Origin: an uncultured Clostridia bacterium
GTDB taxonomy: Bacteria; Bacillota; Clostridia; JAAYHZ01
Assembly (NCBI GenBank): GCA_937894465.1
Contig: CALCRE010000027.1
Coordinates: 1 to 12,023, forward strand
Reading direction: 5' to 3'
DNA length: 12,023 nt
The translations under genes and the position numbers were made by a program. Position 1 is the stretch's first letter. Every line of letters begins with the position of its first letter. The notes under the pieces are model-generated. The model was not told the origin of the DNA. It saw only the letters and a program-made list of their open reading frames with translations, and made no database searches. Positions 1 through 7,224 of the stretch are shown here, in pieces.

Positions 1-147
1 GGTTCATCAGGTCTTGCCAATGTTAGTGCACTCTTTTTGAACAAAGAAGATGAAAATTGGATCAACAGAAGAACAATAGAATTCAAGCTCAGTTGCGAAG
101 AGTTTAAAGATCAAGTGGCACGACAAGGTAAATTATGGTACACATGA
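1..147 (+). CDS. C-terminal 48 codons of an unidentified protein
   Basis: The frame is open from the first base of the window and stops at TGA 145-147, so this is the tail of a gene that begins outside. The visible peptide contains Asn-Arg-Arg, an acidic stretch around Glu-Glu-Phe-Lys-Asp, and ends in Gly-Lys-Leu-Trp-Tyr-Thr. I recognise no domain and assign no function. It runs toward the 3' end of the ABC exporter on the opposite strand, so the two genes converge. Coding character is plausible because codons are AT-ending and the frame is uninterrupted, but 48 codons is short evidence. Confidence 0.5.
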   Translation, partial: GSSGLANVSALFLNKEDENWINRRTIEFKLSCEEFKDQVARQGKLWYT

Positions 148-168
148 CCGCACAGGTCGCAATTTTTT
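145..168 (+). terminator. Weak possible terminator after the partial gene
   Basis: GACC (146-149) pairs with GGTC (155-158) around the loop GCACA, with a possible T-G wobble added at the base. Six T residues follow at 163-168. The stem is only 4-5 bp, so this is a weak candidate, placed correctly just after the stop codon at 145-147. Confidence 0.25.
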
Positions 169-225
169 AGGAAGTACACAATGATTGTAGAATGAAGATA
201 CTCGGCAATTAACACAGACGGATAT

Positions 226-2013
226 TCACCCATTATATTTATATTTTTTAGCTTGGACTTCAAACATTTCAGCATATTTCCCTTTCTTCTGCAACAATTC
301 ATTATGAGTTCCGCTTTCTATAATCTCACCCTTCTCAAAAAAATAAATCTTATCCGCCGAAAGTGTTGTGGACAATCTATGGGAAATCAATATAACTGTT
401 TTGTCTTTTGCTGCAGCTAACATGTTTTCATGCATGTTATGTTCAGAAATCGGGTCTAGTGCACTAGACGGTTCGTCTAGAATTACAATTTCACTGTTAT
501 TGGCAAACACCCTGGCAATTGCAAGTTTCTGGAGTTCTCCTCCCGAAAATAATGTTCCCTTTGCATTAAATTCTTTTGTTACAGCAGTATGGATCCCCAT
601 AGGTAGAGATGATATCTTATCATAAAGACCACTCTTCTTTAAGCTCTCAACTACAAGCAATTCGTCTTCCTCTGTCTCACACTTACGCATCAAAACATTT
701 TCAGCTACGGTAAATGCATAACATTGATAATCTTGAAAAACGACAGAGAATTTACTTCGTAATTTTGGTACATTAAAGTTTTTATAAACCTCATTATCCA
801 GTAAAATTTCTCCGTTTGTTGGATCATATAGACGCAATAACAACTTAATTAATGTGGTTTTTCCCGCACCATTATGGCCGACTATTGCAATTTTTTCACC
901 TTTTTTTATTGATAGTGAAACGTTCTTAAGAGTTTGTTCATCAGAGTTCGGATAGGTAAAATTAACATTTTTCAACTCAATACCACTAGACATACTATCA
1001 ATTTCTTTACCTTCCTTAGTCTCATCTATCAATGGGACATATTCCAGGAACTGTCTGTAGTTATCTATAAAGAGGCTGTGTTTATAAAAATCAGGTACTA
1101 TTTGAAGAAGACCTTGTAAATATCCCCTCAATTGATTTGTTGCAGCCAACATTGCCGCAAAACTACCTATGGACATATTTCCCGATACTATTCTATATGC
1201 CAAATAACCCATTGCACCGACGGTTATCGTAGAAGAGGTAATTGTTTGCGCAAAATCCATCCACGCAACCCTACCTCCCCACTTATGTACAACATCTACA
1301 AGCTCCTTGCTAGATGTAACAAACATTTCTCTTAAAAGGTTTGAAATTGAAGATAATTTTACTTCTTTTATATATTGAGGAAGATAAAATATACGATTTA
1401 CATAAGATTTCTTACGTTCTAATGGTTGCTTCGCCATATCAAAATTAAACTTAACCTTACCCATTTTAGTTGAGAAAAATAAACCTGCCAAAACTCCAGC
1501 TAATGAGAAAAGTATAATGAAAGGATCAATGATTATCACAATTGTTCCTATGGCTCCTATGGCAAAAAGATTTCGTAAAAAACCTAATACGGTACCCCAT
1601 ACCCATAAAGGTCTTCCTTGCGCTTCGTTTGCGGCTTTCATGTAGGAATCGTAAAACTCAGGGTTTTCATAACAAGACACCTCACATACTCTCCTTTTAT
1701 CCAATAACATAAGTTGCATTTTTCTTGAAAACTCTTCATCTTTTTTAGGATAGTATCTATTGTTAAAATATGCATCATTCGCTGCTGAGAAAAGATTCAC
1801 TCCCGCTACCGCAACTAAAAATACCATTATATTAATTAAGGGTTTCCCTTCAGCAATAGAATCTACTACAACTTTCATAAGTAAAATGTCAATTACCGGA
1901 TTAATGGTAAAATCGATGCTTGACAAAATCGAAAGAAATATATAGGACTTACTAAACCTCCATATGTAACTAATCATAAATAGATTATTCTTAAGTATAT
2001 GACATATCTTCAC
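226..2013 (-). CDS. ABC exporter, fused transmembrane and ATP-binding domains
   Basis: This 595-residue half-transporter would act as a homodimer in the cytoplasmic membrane and use ATP to export a peptide, lipid or drug. The membrane domain covers about residues 15-320, with hydrophobic segments near 20-50, 60-75, 140-180 and 255-295. The ATPase domain is complete: Walker A GHNGAGKT at 379-386, Q-loop Gln427, signature SGGELQ at 490-495, Walker B IVILDEP at 509-515 and switch His545. No N-terminal peptidase domain is present. The start is GTG at 2011-2013, preceded at 8 bases by AGGGGGAG; the ATG overlapping it runs straight into TGA. The family includes exporters encoded beside ribosomal-peptide genes, but I see no precursor or maturase here, so the substrate is unknown. 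It lies downstream of a decayed toxin-antitoxin cassette in an AT-rich stretch. Confidence 0.93.
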   Translation of the reverse strand: MKICHILKNNLFMISYIWRFSKSYIFLSILSSIDFTINPVIDILLMKVVVDSIAEGKPLINIMVFLVAVAGVNLFSAANDAYFNNRYYPKKDEEFSRKMQLMLLDKRRVCEVSCYENPEFYDSYMKAANEAQGRPLWVWGTVLGFLRNLFAIGAIGTIVIIIDPFIILFSLAGVLAGLFFSTKMGKVKFNFDMAKQPLERKKSYVNRIFYLPQYIKEVKLSSISNLLREMFVTSSKELVDVVHKWGGRVAWMDFAQTITSSTITVGAMGYLAYRIVSGNMSIGSFAAMLAATNQLRGYLQGLLQIVPDFYKHSLFIDNYRQFLEYVPLIDETKEGKEIDSMSSGIELKNVNFTYPNSDEQTLKNVSLSIKKGEKIAIVGHNGAGKTTLIKLLLRLYDPTNGEILLDNEVYKNFNVPKLRSKFSVVFQDYQCYAFTVAENVLMRKCETEEDELLVVESLKKSGLYDKISSLPMGIHTAVTKEFNAKGTLFSGGELQKLAIARVFANNSEIVILDEPSSALDPISEHNMHENMLAAAKDKTVILISHRLSTTLSADKIYFFEKGEIIESGTHNELLQKKGKYAEMFEVQAKKYKYNG

Positions 2014-2039
2014 ATTATTTCTCCCCCTGTAATAATTGT

Positions 2040-2055
2040 ATTATATAATTGTCAA
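2040..2055 (-). promoter_or_regulatory. Promoter-like boxes upstream of the ABC exporter
   Basis: Reading the minus strand, a perfect TTGACA (2050-2055) and a perfect TATAAT (2040-2045) lie upstream of the GTG start, but only 4 bases apart. They cannot work as one -35/-10 pair. TTGACA could pair with TATTAC 15 bases on, or TATAAT could use a poorer -35. A promoter here is likely; its exact boxes are not settled. Confidence 0.35.
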
Positions 2056-2204
2056 ACCCCATAACACGCTAGTACCAGGGGTCTTACTGCAGATGATACA
2101 AATAATTGAGTACTTAAGATACTGTTTTACTTAATCAACATCAGTTCAGGAAGTATTCGCCTGAATTTTCATAATACAATATTATCCAATCCAACCTCAA
2201 AGAA
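2056..2204. other. Non-coding stretch between ABC promoter and PIN remnant
   Basis: No frame longer than a few codons with a ribosome binding site is present on either strand; the only minus-strand ATG frame of note is eight codons. The one structure seen is ACCCC (2056-2060) facing GGGGT (2078-2082) across 17 bases, directly upstream of the TTGACA box, which could be an operator half-site pair or chance. The bases just left of the PIN remnant do not continue a PIN domain in any minus-strand frame, so the rest of that gene has been deleted. Confidence 0.4.
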
Positions 2205-2294
2205 TCATATACACAATCGTTGTCGCTCAGGTGTACATTTGTCATACAAAGCACTTATAACTGAAGTGTCAAAATATATTTTTCCTAGATTCAT
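2205..2294 (-). pseudogene. Truncated PIN-domain (VapC-like) toxin remnant
   Basis: The frame begins at ATG 2292-2294 and stops after 29 codons. It reads Met-Asn-Leu-Gly-Lys, then IYFDTSVISAL, then a PERQRL-like segment. A lysine-led strand ending in a Phe-Asp-Thr/Ser acidic motif is the classic N-terminus of PIN-domain nucleases, where that Asp is a metal ligand. A complete PIN protein has about 130-150 residues, so roughly four fifths are missing and no other frame supplies the rest. The ATG overlaps the stop of the upstream gene (ATGA), the normal layout of antitoxin-toxin operons. The remnant should be inactive because the other acidic ligands are absent. The family call rests on a short but characteristic peptide. 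Confidence 0.6.
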
Positions 2295-2493
2295 ATTAAA
2301 TTCCCTTCCGTATTCGTATTCCTTGTTGCGGTTCGCTTAATAGCCCTGACGATATGGAGTTCTGCCATCAAATCTTCTTTAAATTCATCATACACTTCAT
2401 TAATGATTTTTTGTAACTCATTTGGTTCTATAGAATAATTGAATAATTCCTTGAAAAAGTAATGTAGTCAAAAAACTTTAACTTTTCCTTCAT
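2291..2493 (-). pseudogene. Frameshifted antitoxin-like small protein, partner of the PIN remnant
   Basis: From ATG 2491-2493 the minus strand reads Met-Lys-Glu-Lys-Leu-Lys-Phe-Phe-Asp-Tyr-Ile-Thr and then stops at TAG after 21 codons. Adding one T to the T5 tract (A run at 2454-2458 on the plus strand) restores a continuous 67-residue protein ending at TGA 2291-2293. The restored reading runs through a helical, charged middle (NELQKIINEVYDEFKEDL) and a basic end (VRAIKRTATRNT). It resembles the small hypothetical partners often encoded just before PIN toxins. AAGGATG precedes the ATG at good spacing and a TATAAT box lies further upstream. The frameshift and the truncated partner together mean a dead cassette. 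Confidence 0.55.
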
Positions 2494-2515
2494 CGTAATC
2501 ACATCCTTATTAACA

Positions 2516-2544
2516 ATTATATCATACTTTTATTACATTTTAAA
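2516..2544 (-). promoter_or_regulatory. Promoter of the decayed antitoxin-toxin cassette
   Basis: On the minus strand, TTTAAA (2539-2544) is followed after 17 bases by a perfect TATAAT (2516-2521). The ribosome binding site and ATG at 2493 follow about 20 bases later. Spacing is ideal; the -35 box is weak. Confidence 0.5.
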
Positions 2545-2590
2545 CCACAAAAGACTCCATTTCCTCCATTTTAATGATACTCAAAAACTC

Positions 2591-2618
2591 AAAAGCCACC
2601 CGTAAAACAGGCGGCTTT
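2591..2618 (-). terminator. Terminator of the URO-D family gene
   Basis: On the minus strand AAAGCCGCC (2610-2618) pairs with GGTGGCTTT (2592-2600) through nine positions including one G-U wobble, with a nine-base loop. TTTTGAGTTTTT follows. It lies 16 bases after the stop codon of the 342-residue URO-D family gene. Confidence 0.8.
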
Positions 2619-2633
2619 CTTAATTTTGATGTT

Positions 2634-3662
2634 TTAAACTTTGTATTTCTCGAACGCCTTGTAGAAAGCTTTGATTCGATCCAATTTTTTGGCTACAACA
2701 GTAAATTGACCGAACTGGGTTCTGATCAGTGTGATTCCCGCTTGTACCGTATAGTCCACCCAATCTTGAATTTCCTGATCGTTCATTTGAGTAATACGGA
2801 AAGCATACAAAAGCCAATCAAAAGGAATATCCGTGTTGGCTTTGACATTTTCGATGGTTAACAAATCTGAAACCGAAGGTTGGAAATGACATAAATTCAC
2901 TGACTTCAAATGTTTTAAGTGTGTAGGTGACAGATTTTCACAATGTAATGACCTTCTTCCGGTGGTCAAACCTTCATAATATTGATTCCAGCAAGGAACG
3001 ACAAAATCCGGCCACATATCCGGAGTGATCAAACTGGCAAAATCATCTGCAAGCCCGACACTCTGTGCACTCACTTCCGGAGCACCGTTGATCCTGTTTG
3101 TCAAACGTCTAAAATCGATGATACTGTCTGTTAACAACTGTAAAAATTCTTGTGCCTTTTCAGGATAATCATACACATCAAAAATGAAGTCCTGTCCTCG
3201 CATCAAAACTGCTGATGTCAAAGGTCCTTGAGATCCCAACCCTGAAAAAGAGACTTTTTGTTCCGGGAATTGTTCTTGCAGGTAATCACACAACTCCACA
3301 TAATGTTGGAAAAGAGAATTTTGTGTGAAATCCATACCCTTTTTCGCTTGAAGTAATTCAATTCCTTCATCGATACTGTGAATAAAAGGTTTTACATTCG
3401 GTTCAGTATTTTCGGGATATTGAACCGGGGCACCTAAGCATATGAGGTGGCCGTAGGATATGGGAGGCCCTGCCACAGCCCGCGGGGGCAACAGATCTCC
3501 GAAATATTCGGTTATCTTCTGCGAACCGATCCTCCAGGCATCGGCACACTTTTTTTTGTCCCAAAAGAACTCTCTTAATGTAATTCCGCTTAAATAGGGG
3601 ATGGAATCATGATAAATTTCCACCGAGGGGCGTATACTCACCCCATTATACTTATACTTCAT
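2634..3662 (-). CDS. Uroporphyrinogen decarboxylase (URO-D) superfamily protein
   Basis: The 342-residue protein has the shape of the URO-D superfamily, which includes HemE and cobalamin-linked methyltransferases of the MtaA/CmuA type. Visible hallmarks are GSQGPLTSAVLMRGQD around 143-158, LADDFASLITPDMWPDFVVP at 204-223, and His240-Cys241 followed by Glu-Asn-Leu-Ser, where MtaA-type enzymes carry a His-x-Cys zinc motif. The HemE N-terminal substrate pattern is not obvious and no haem genes are nearby, so a role in haem synthesis is unlikely. The reaction and substrate are unknown; a methyl-transfer role would be inference from family only. The start is supported by AGGAGG a few bases upstream of ATG 3660-3662. 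It diverges from a GH3 hexosaminidase, hinting at a shared regulator or a carbohydrate-linked job. No signal peptide, so cytosolic. Confidence 0.82.
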   Translation of the reverse strand: MKYKYNGVSIRPSVEIYHDSIPYLSGITLREFFWDKKKCADAWRIGSQKITEYFGDLLPPRAVAGPPISYGHLICLGAPVQYPENTEPNVKPFIHSIDEGIELLQAKKGMDFTQNSLFQHYVELCDYLQEQFPEQKVSFSGLGSQGPLTSAVLMRGQDFIFDVYDYPEKAQEFLQLLTDSIIDFRRLTNRINGAPEVSAQSVGLADDFASLITPDMWPDFVVPCWNQYYEGLTTGRRSLHCENLSPTHLKHLKSVNLCHFQPSVSDLLTIENVKANTDIPFDWLLYAFRITQMNDQEIQDWVDYTVQAGITLIRTQFGQFTVVAKKLDRIKAFYKAFEKYKV

Positions 3663-3678
3663 AGGATCCTCCTATCCG

Positions 3679-3741
3679 GTTGATCAACGGTCAAAATATT
3701 TATGTACATACAATCATAGCATTCATCCAATGCATCCGCAA
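3679..3741 (-). promoter_or_regulatory. Candidate promoter and palindrome in the URO-D leader
   Basis: On the minus strand TTGCGG (3736-3741) and TATGAT (3713-3718) are separated by 17 bases and face the URO-D gene. The spacer holds the inverted repeat GCATT/AATGC (3719-3723 and 3729-3733). Between this promoter and the start codon lies the perfect 10-base palindrome GTTGATCAAC (3679-3688), placed where a repressor would block transcription. The -35 match is poor. Confidence 0.35.
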
Positions 3742-3772
3742 TATATTTCAATTTGTTAGAGAGCTTTATGTA

Positions 3773-3794
3773 CGGAATGTATATAACTATTCCG
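3773..3794. promoter_or_regulatory. Inverted repeat in the GH3 upstream region
   Basis: CGGAAT (3773-3778) and ATTCCG (3789-3794) form a perfect six-base inverted repeat around an AT-rich ten-base spacer, an operator-like layout. It overlaps one copy of a nine-base direct repeat TTTATGTAC (3765-3773) whose other copy is at 3699-3707. TATGATAAT-like boxes follow at 3799-3807 and could be the GH3 -10, but I could not find a convincing -35 to go with them. Confidence 0.35.
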
Positions 3795-3876
3795 AATATA
3801 TGATAATATATAGCAGAAAGCTACCATGGAAATTGATCCTATATGTATTATAAATTTCATTTAAAGGAGAGAAATC

Positions 3877-5538
3877 ATGTCTTGGGCAGAACAACAATTT
3901 AAGAATCTTACATTAGAAGAAAAAGTAGGCCAATTGATTATCAACAGAGGTCTGTATCACATTGAATCTATGGAAGAGATGTTGGAGAAAGGCCTGTTAG
4001 GCGGAGTCGGTGCAGTGGTGGTCCGACAAGTATGCAAGAAGGATCCTGAAAAGCTCACTGAATACTTGAACAAGCTATACAAAATATCAAAAATACCACC
4101 CTTTATGTATTTGGATGCAGAAACCGGCATTTGTGATATGTTCCAGGATGTGGGAACGTCCTTCCCCACCCAAATGGCAATCGCTGCTACAATGGATCCC
4201 CGCACATCATATGATATAGGCAAGGCCATTGCCAAAGAAGCAAAATTATTAGGCTTTGATATCGTATCCAATCCGGTTCTGGATGTAAACTCCAATCCGG
4301 ACAATCCCATTATCGGTACCCGTTCCTTTGGAGATAACACCGATACCGTCATCCGGTTCGGAGAGGAGTATGTCAACGGAATGCAGAGTGAAAGAATCAT
4401 CCCCAACGGGAAACACTTCCCCGGGCACGGTGACACATCCGTGGATTCTCACATTGCAATGCCTGTGGTGAACCATTCTCGCGAAAAGTTAGATCAAGTG
4501 GAGCTAAAGCCCTTTAAAGAATTGATGGCAAAAGGGATGAAAGGGATCATGACCGCTCATATCTATTACCCGGCATTACAAGAAGGTGAAGAGCCGGGGA
4601 CTCCGGCCACATTGTCCATGAAAATCATGACCGGTTTGGTAAAAGAGCAATGGGGATTTGAAGGACTGAGCATAACCGACAGCCTGACCATGAAAGCGGT
4701 CAAGGATCGTTATGGCACCGAACAAGCTGCGATTCTAGCTTTCAAAGCCGGTAATGATATGATTCTACAAGACTATAATTCCGATCCTATAATCACCCAC
4801 AAAGCATTGTTGGATGCTGTAAAAGAAGGTGTCATTGAGATGGAGCAATTAGATGCTGCCGTCATGAAAATTCTCAAATTTAAAGAATGGTGCCTTGTTC
4901 ACGAGCGAAAAGAAATTTCACAACAAACCACCCGGAAATTGAGCCGGATGGAGGACCACATTGTATTATCGAAAAGGGTTGCAGATCAATCGGTCACCCT
5001 TTTGGAAAATAGTCGATTCCCCCTTGACAACGGTAAGAAGACTTTGGTGATTGCCACCACAAGCGACGCCGGTTTAACGGCGGCAAAAGATATGGCCTTG
5101 CTAGTCACACAAAAGTATTATCATTTTTATAACTCGGTAAAACGGTATGTTGCCAATGCTGATCTGTTTTTGGTCAACGAAGACCTCACAGATGATCAAA
5201 TGGCCCATATTGAAAAGCACTGTAAAGAATACGAAGATATCATCTTTGTCACATTCGTCAGGATATTAAGCTACAAAGCAGGGAGCGGAACCATTCCGGA
5301 ATCCCAAGTCAAAATGCTCGATATGTTAAAAGACAAGAATTGCCCGGTAACCGGAGTCATTGCCGGCAATCCATATGTGGCAAGCAAAATGCCAAAGACG
5401 GACAATCTTTTGTGCACCTATACCGACAACATCTATTCATTGGACACCACAGCCGATATTTTATACGGTGCGAAAAAAGCACTGGGCAAACTACCGGTCA
5501 ATATCTCAGACAAATACGCTTATGGATATGGGTTATAA
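3877..5538 (+). CDS. GH3 family beta-N-acetylhexosaminidase, NagZ-like
   Basis: This glycoside hydrolase family 3 enzyme should cleave non-reducing terminal N-acetylglucosamine, for example from muropeptides or chito-oligosaccharides. The NagZ signature KHFPGHGDTSVDSH lies at residues 179-192 and includes the flexible-loop Asp186/His192-type acid-base pair of this subfamily. The nucleophile is Asp268 in SITDSLTM (265-272). The TIM barrel spans about 10-340 and a GH3 C-terminal alpha/beta domain about 365-540. At 553 residues it is the two-domain form, longer than the roughly 340-residue NagZ of E. coli. There is no signal peptide, so the substrate would be imported fragments. The start is supported by AAAGGAGAG seven bases before ATG 3877. 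It is single-gene on its strand, with a terminator after the stop. A second hexosaminidase (GH20, damaged) lies downstream in the window. Confidence 0.92.
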   Translation: MSWAEQQFKNLTLEEKVGQLIINRGLYHIESMEEMLEKGLLGGVGAVVVRQVCKKDPEKLTEYLNKLYKISKIPPFMYLDAETGICDMFQDVGTSFPTQMAIAATMDPRTSYDIGKAIAKEAKLLGFDIVSNPVLDVNSNPDNPIIGTRSFGDNTDTVIRFGEEYVNGMQSERIIPNGKHFPGHGDTSVDSHIAMPVVNHSREKLDQVELKPFKELMAKGMKGIMTAHIYYPALQEGEEPGTPATLSMKIMTGLVKEQWGFEGLSITDSLTMKAVKDRYGTEQAAILAFKAGNDMILQDYNSDPIITHKALLDAVKEGVIEMEQLDAAVMKILKFKEWCLVHERKEISQQTTRKLSRMEDHIVLSKRVADQSVTLLENSRFPLDNGKKTLVIATTSDAGLTAAKDMALLVTQKYYHFYNSVKRYVANADLFLVNEDLTDDQMAHIEKHCKEYEDIIFVTFVRILSYKAGSGTIPESQVKMLDMLKDKNCPVTGVIAGNPYVASKMPKTDNLLCTYTDNIYSLDTTADILYGAKKALGKLPVNISDKYAYGYGL

Positions 5539-5600
5539 AGCAAAATGAAGTATTGGAATTAAATACGAATAAGAATTTAAAAATGAATAAAAACATCATA

Positions 5601-5630
5601 ATCCGCAAAGCCACAGGGAGCTTTGCGGAT
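5601..5630. terminator. Shared terminator of the convergent GH3 and phosphoesterase genes
   Basis: ATCCGCAAAGC (5601-5611) pairs perfectly with GCTTTGCGGAT (5620-5630), an 11-bp stem with an eight-base loop. It lies between two convergent stop codons. On the minus strand a TTTTT run follows a few bases after the stem; on the plus strand the downstream sequence is AT-rich but less T-run-like. It probably works in both directions. Confidence 0.85.
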
Positions 5631-5657
5631 TATTCATTTAAATATCTTGTTTTTTCA

Positions 5658-6701
5658 TTATACTAAATCTATGTATTCCACCGGAGTCATGTCGATGAGG
5701 TCTCTGGCAAGAATAATCTCTGATTCGTACTCTGAAACATTTTCTTCTCGGAAGGTCAGTAGTCTTGCACAACGCAGCGCATGTTTATCTGCATCTTGAT
5801 GAGGACCGCTATCATAATGACTGCTCAAGCCGTACGTTCCAAATCCGGCGCTTCCACAAAAGCCTAGGCGTACACCGCAGTAAGCACCTTCATATGTATT
5901 GGTGTGATCATGGCCACAATAGACACCTTTTACATCGCCGCGCTCGAGTAATGCGGTAAACAAGCCACTGTTGAGTGTGGAGGGGCAAAGCGGTTCATTT
6001 TGTTTGCCGGTCATGCCCGTTTCCTTAGGATTATAGGGCACCATTGCAAATTCGTTCAAGCAGGTGTGAAAATACATGATTCCCGGTACCTTCCCTCCTG
6101 CAAGCCTTTCGAGTTCAACGGATAGATCCCAATACCAACGGATCTGATCAAAGCGGATAAATGCATAACCACAATCCCGGAACATCACTTTCGGAAGCAA
6201 CACCGCTTTTTCAAGATCTCCCGGATAAAAATCATTATCCGTACTTAAATAATCGTTTGAATCGATGCCCCAGAATGCCAACGCAATTTGTTCATCCTTC
6301 CAAACCGGTAGCATATGATTCCCGACTCCATGTATACCGGGAGCAGATTTTGATATGTTACAATCAAAGCTTTCATATATTTTCTGTTGAATTTTCCGAT
6401 CAAAACAACATTCTTCATCATGATTACCGAAAACTTGTGCCCAAGGAATACCTCGGCGTTCCATCGGTTCAGCCAAAGCCGAAACAATACTTTTGAAGGA
6501 TTCTTCATCCGGGCCGTCAACCACATTGTCCCCGTCCCAGAGTACAAGGTCAGGCTGTTCTCGTTTCACTGTAGCCTCCAAAAATGCAAGAGTCCTAGGA
6601 TCAATCCTTCTTTTGGCATGCATATCCGTAAAGATCAGCACACGAAAACTGCCGTTTTTAAACTCAAGTTTTTTCTTTGAATCAAGATAATATGAAAGCA
6701 T
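5658..6701 (-). CDS. Calcineurin-like metallophosphoesterase
   Basis: The 347-residue protein carries the full metal-binding set of the metallophosphoesterase superfamily: Asp26-Met-His28, GDN at 57-59, GNHDE at 92-96, His212 and GHDH at 263-266. These bind a di-metal centre that hydrolyses phosphoester bonds. The arrangement and length fit the purple-acid-phosphatase/DCR2-like branch rather than the small YfcE/MJ0936 type. The substrate cannot be read from sequence. There is no signal peptide, so it is probably cytosolic. The start at ATG 6699-6701 is decided by AAGGAGG six bases upstream. It is transcribed alone, converging on the GH3 gene and diverging from the DUF3888-like gene. Confidence 0.9.
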   Translation of the reverse strand: MLSYYLDSKKKLEFKNGSFRVLIFTDMHAKRRIDPRTLAFLEATVKREQPDLVLWDGDNVVDGPDEESFKSIVSALAEPMERRGIPWAQVFGNHDEECCFDRKIQQKIYESFDCNISKSAPGIHGVGNHMLPVWKDEQIALAFWGIDSNDYLSTDNDFYPGDLEKAVLLPKVMFRDCGYAFIRFDQIRWYWDLSVELERLAGGKVPGIMYFHTCLNEFAMVPYNPKETGMTGKQNEPLCPSTLNSGLFTALLERGDVKGVYCGHDHTNTYEGAYCGVRLGFCGSAGFGTYGLSSHYDSGPHQDADKHALRCARLLTFREENVSEYESEIILARDLIDMTPVEYIDLV

Positions 6702-6745
6702 ATTGTTCCTCCTTGAATGGATTACATAAAGCGTATGTTTTAGAC

Positions 6746-6754
6746 ATTATAGCA
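6746..6754 (-). promoter_or_regulatory. Extended -10 promoter of the metallophosphoesterase gene
   Basis: The minus strand reads TGCTATAAT, a TGn-extended perfect -10 box, about 45 bases upstream of the ATG. No good -35 is present, which is usual for extended -10 promoters. I see no convincing promoter for the divergent plus-strand gene. Confidence 0.5.
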
Positions 6755-6781
6755 TAGACTATTGAAAAAAAGAGGTATGCA

Positions 6782-7198
6782 TTGAGAAGAATGATTATAG
6801 TTACTATGATACTACTTTTGATGAACTGCTCAGTTTCTTACGCTGAAAAGTTTGACACCGGGTATTTAGACGCCGAATACTTTACGGCCTTTGTTTCAAC
6901 AATTCTTCAAGCCCAAACACAAGAAGCCATCAATGATTATTATGAACCATACTTATCAGAGAACCCGTTTGTACAACCATGGTTCACAAAAGTAATCAAC
7001 GTTGAAAGACCTTTCGATTATCAATTCTTAATAAAGCTTGAAGTCACACCTTTTTTAGGAGCACATAACCCTGTCGCACTTGATCACCTGACATTTAAAG
7101 CGGATATTGACGGGGTTGTCCTTTTAAAGTTTGAGCACCTGGAAAGTTATGAGCTACCTCCCCATTTAAATGATCTTCTTATCAAACCGTTGCCATAA
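6782..7198 (+). CDS. Small secreted protein, DUF3888-like
   Basis: The 138-residue protein starts with a signal peptide: basic Arg-Arg, a hydrophobic core at 4-14, and a likely signal peptidase I site after Val-Ser-Tyr-Ala (21). The Cys at position 16 is not in a good lipobox. The rest fits what I recall of DUF3888 proteins of Bacilli: an EAINDYYEP segment at 48-56, then alternating strands, then FLGAHNP at 91-97 and a closing VVLLKFEH at 112-119. No catalytic residues or function are known to me. The TTG start at 6782 is chosen because AGAGG (6771-6775) is six bases upstream; the in-frame ATG at 6791 would be 15 bases away. It is followed 26 bases later by the uracil-DNA glycosylase gene on the same strand. 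Confidence 0.75.
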   Translation: MRRMIIVTMILLLMNCSVSYAEKFDTGYLDAEYFTAFVSTILQAQTQEAINDYYEPYLSENPFVQPWFTKVINVERPFDYQFLIKLEVTPFLGAHNPVALDHLTFKADIDGVVLLKFEHLESYELPPHLNDLLIKPLP

Positions 7199-7224
7199 TC
7201 ATTATTGTATAAGGATGTGTAATC

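Noticed and set aside
111..302. Minus-strand 63-residue frame that could be a cysteine-bearing precursor peptide next to the exporter
   Set aside because: It overlaps the exporter's 3' end on the same strand in another frame and shows no leader/core pattern; treated as a shadow.
2574..2861. Plus-strand 95-residue frame over the URO-D 3' end
   Set aside because: Antisense to a clear family gene and its terminator, without its own ribosome binding site.
3957..4436. Minus-strand 159-residue frame inside the GH3 gene
   Set aside because: Antisense shadow of a well-conserved coding region containing the KHFPGHGD motif.
6161..6690. Several plus-strand frames over the metallophosphoesterase gene
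   Set aside because: All lie antisense to a gene with every metal ligand present and a strong ribosome binding site.
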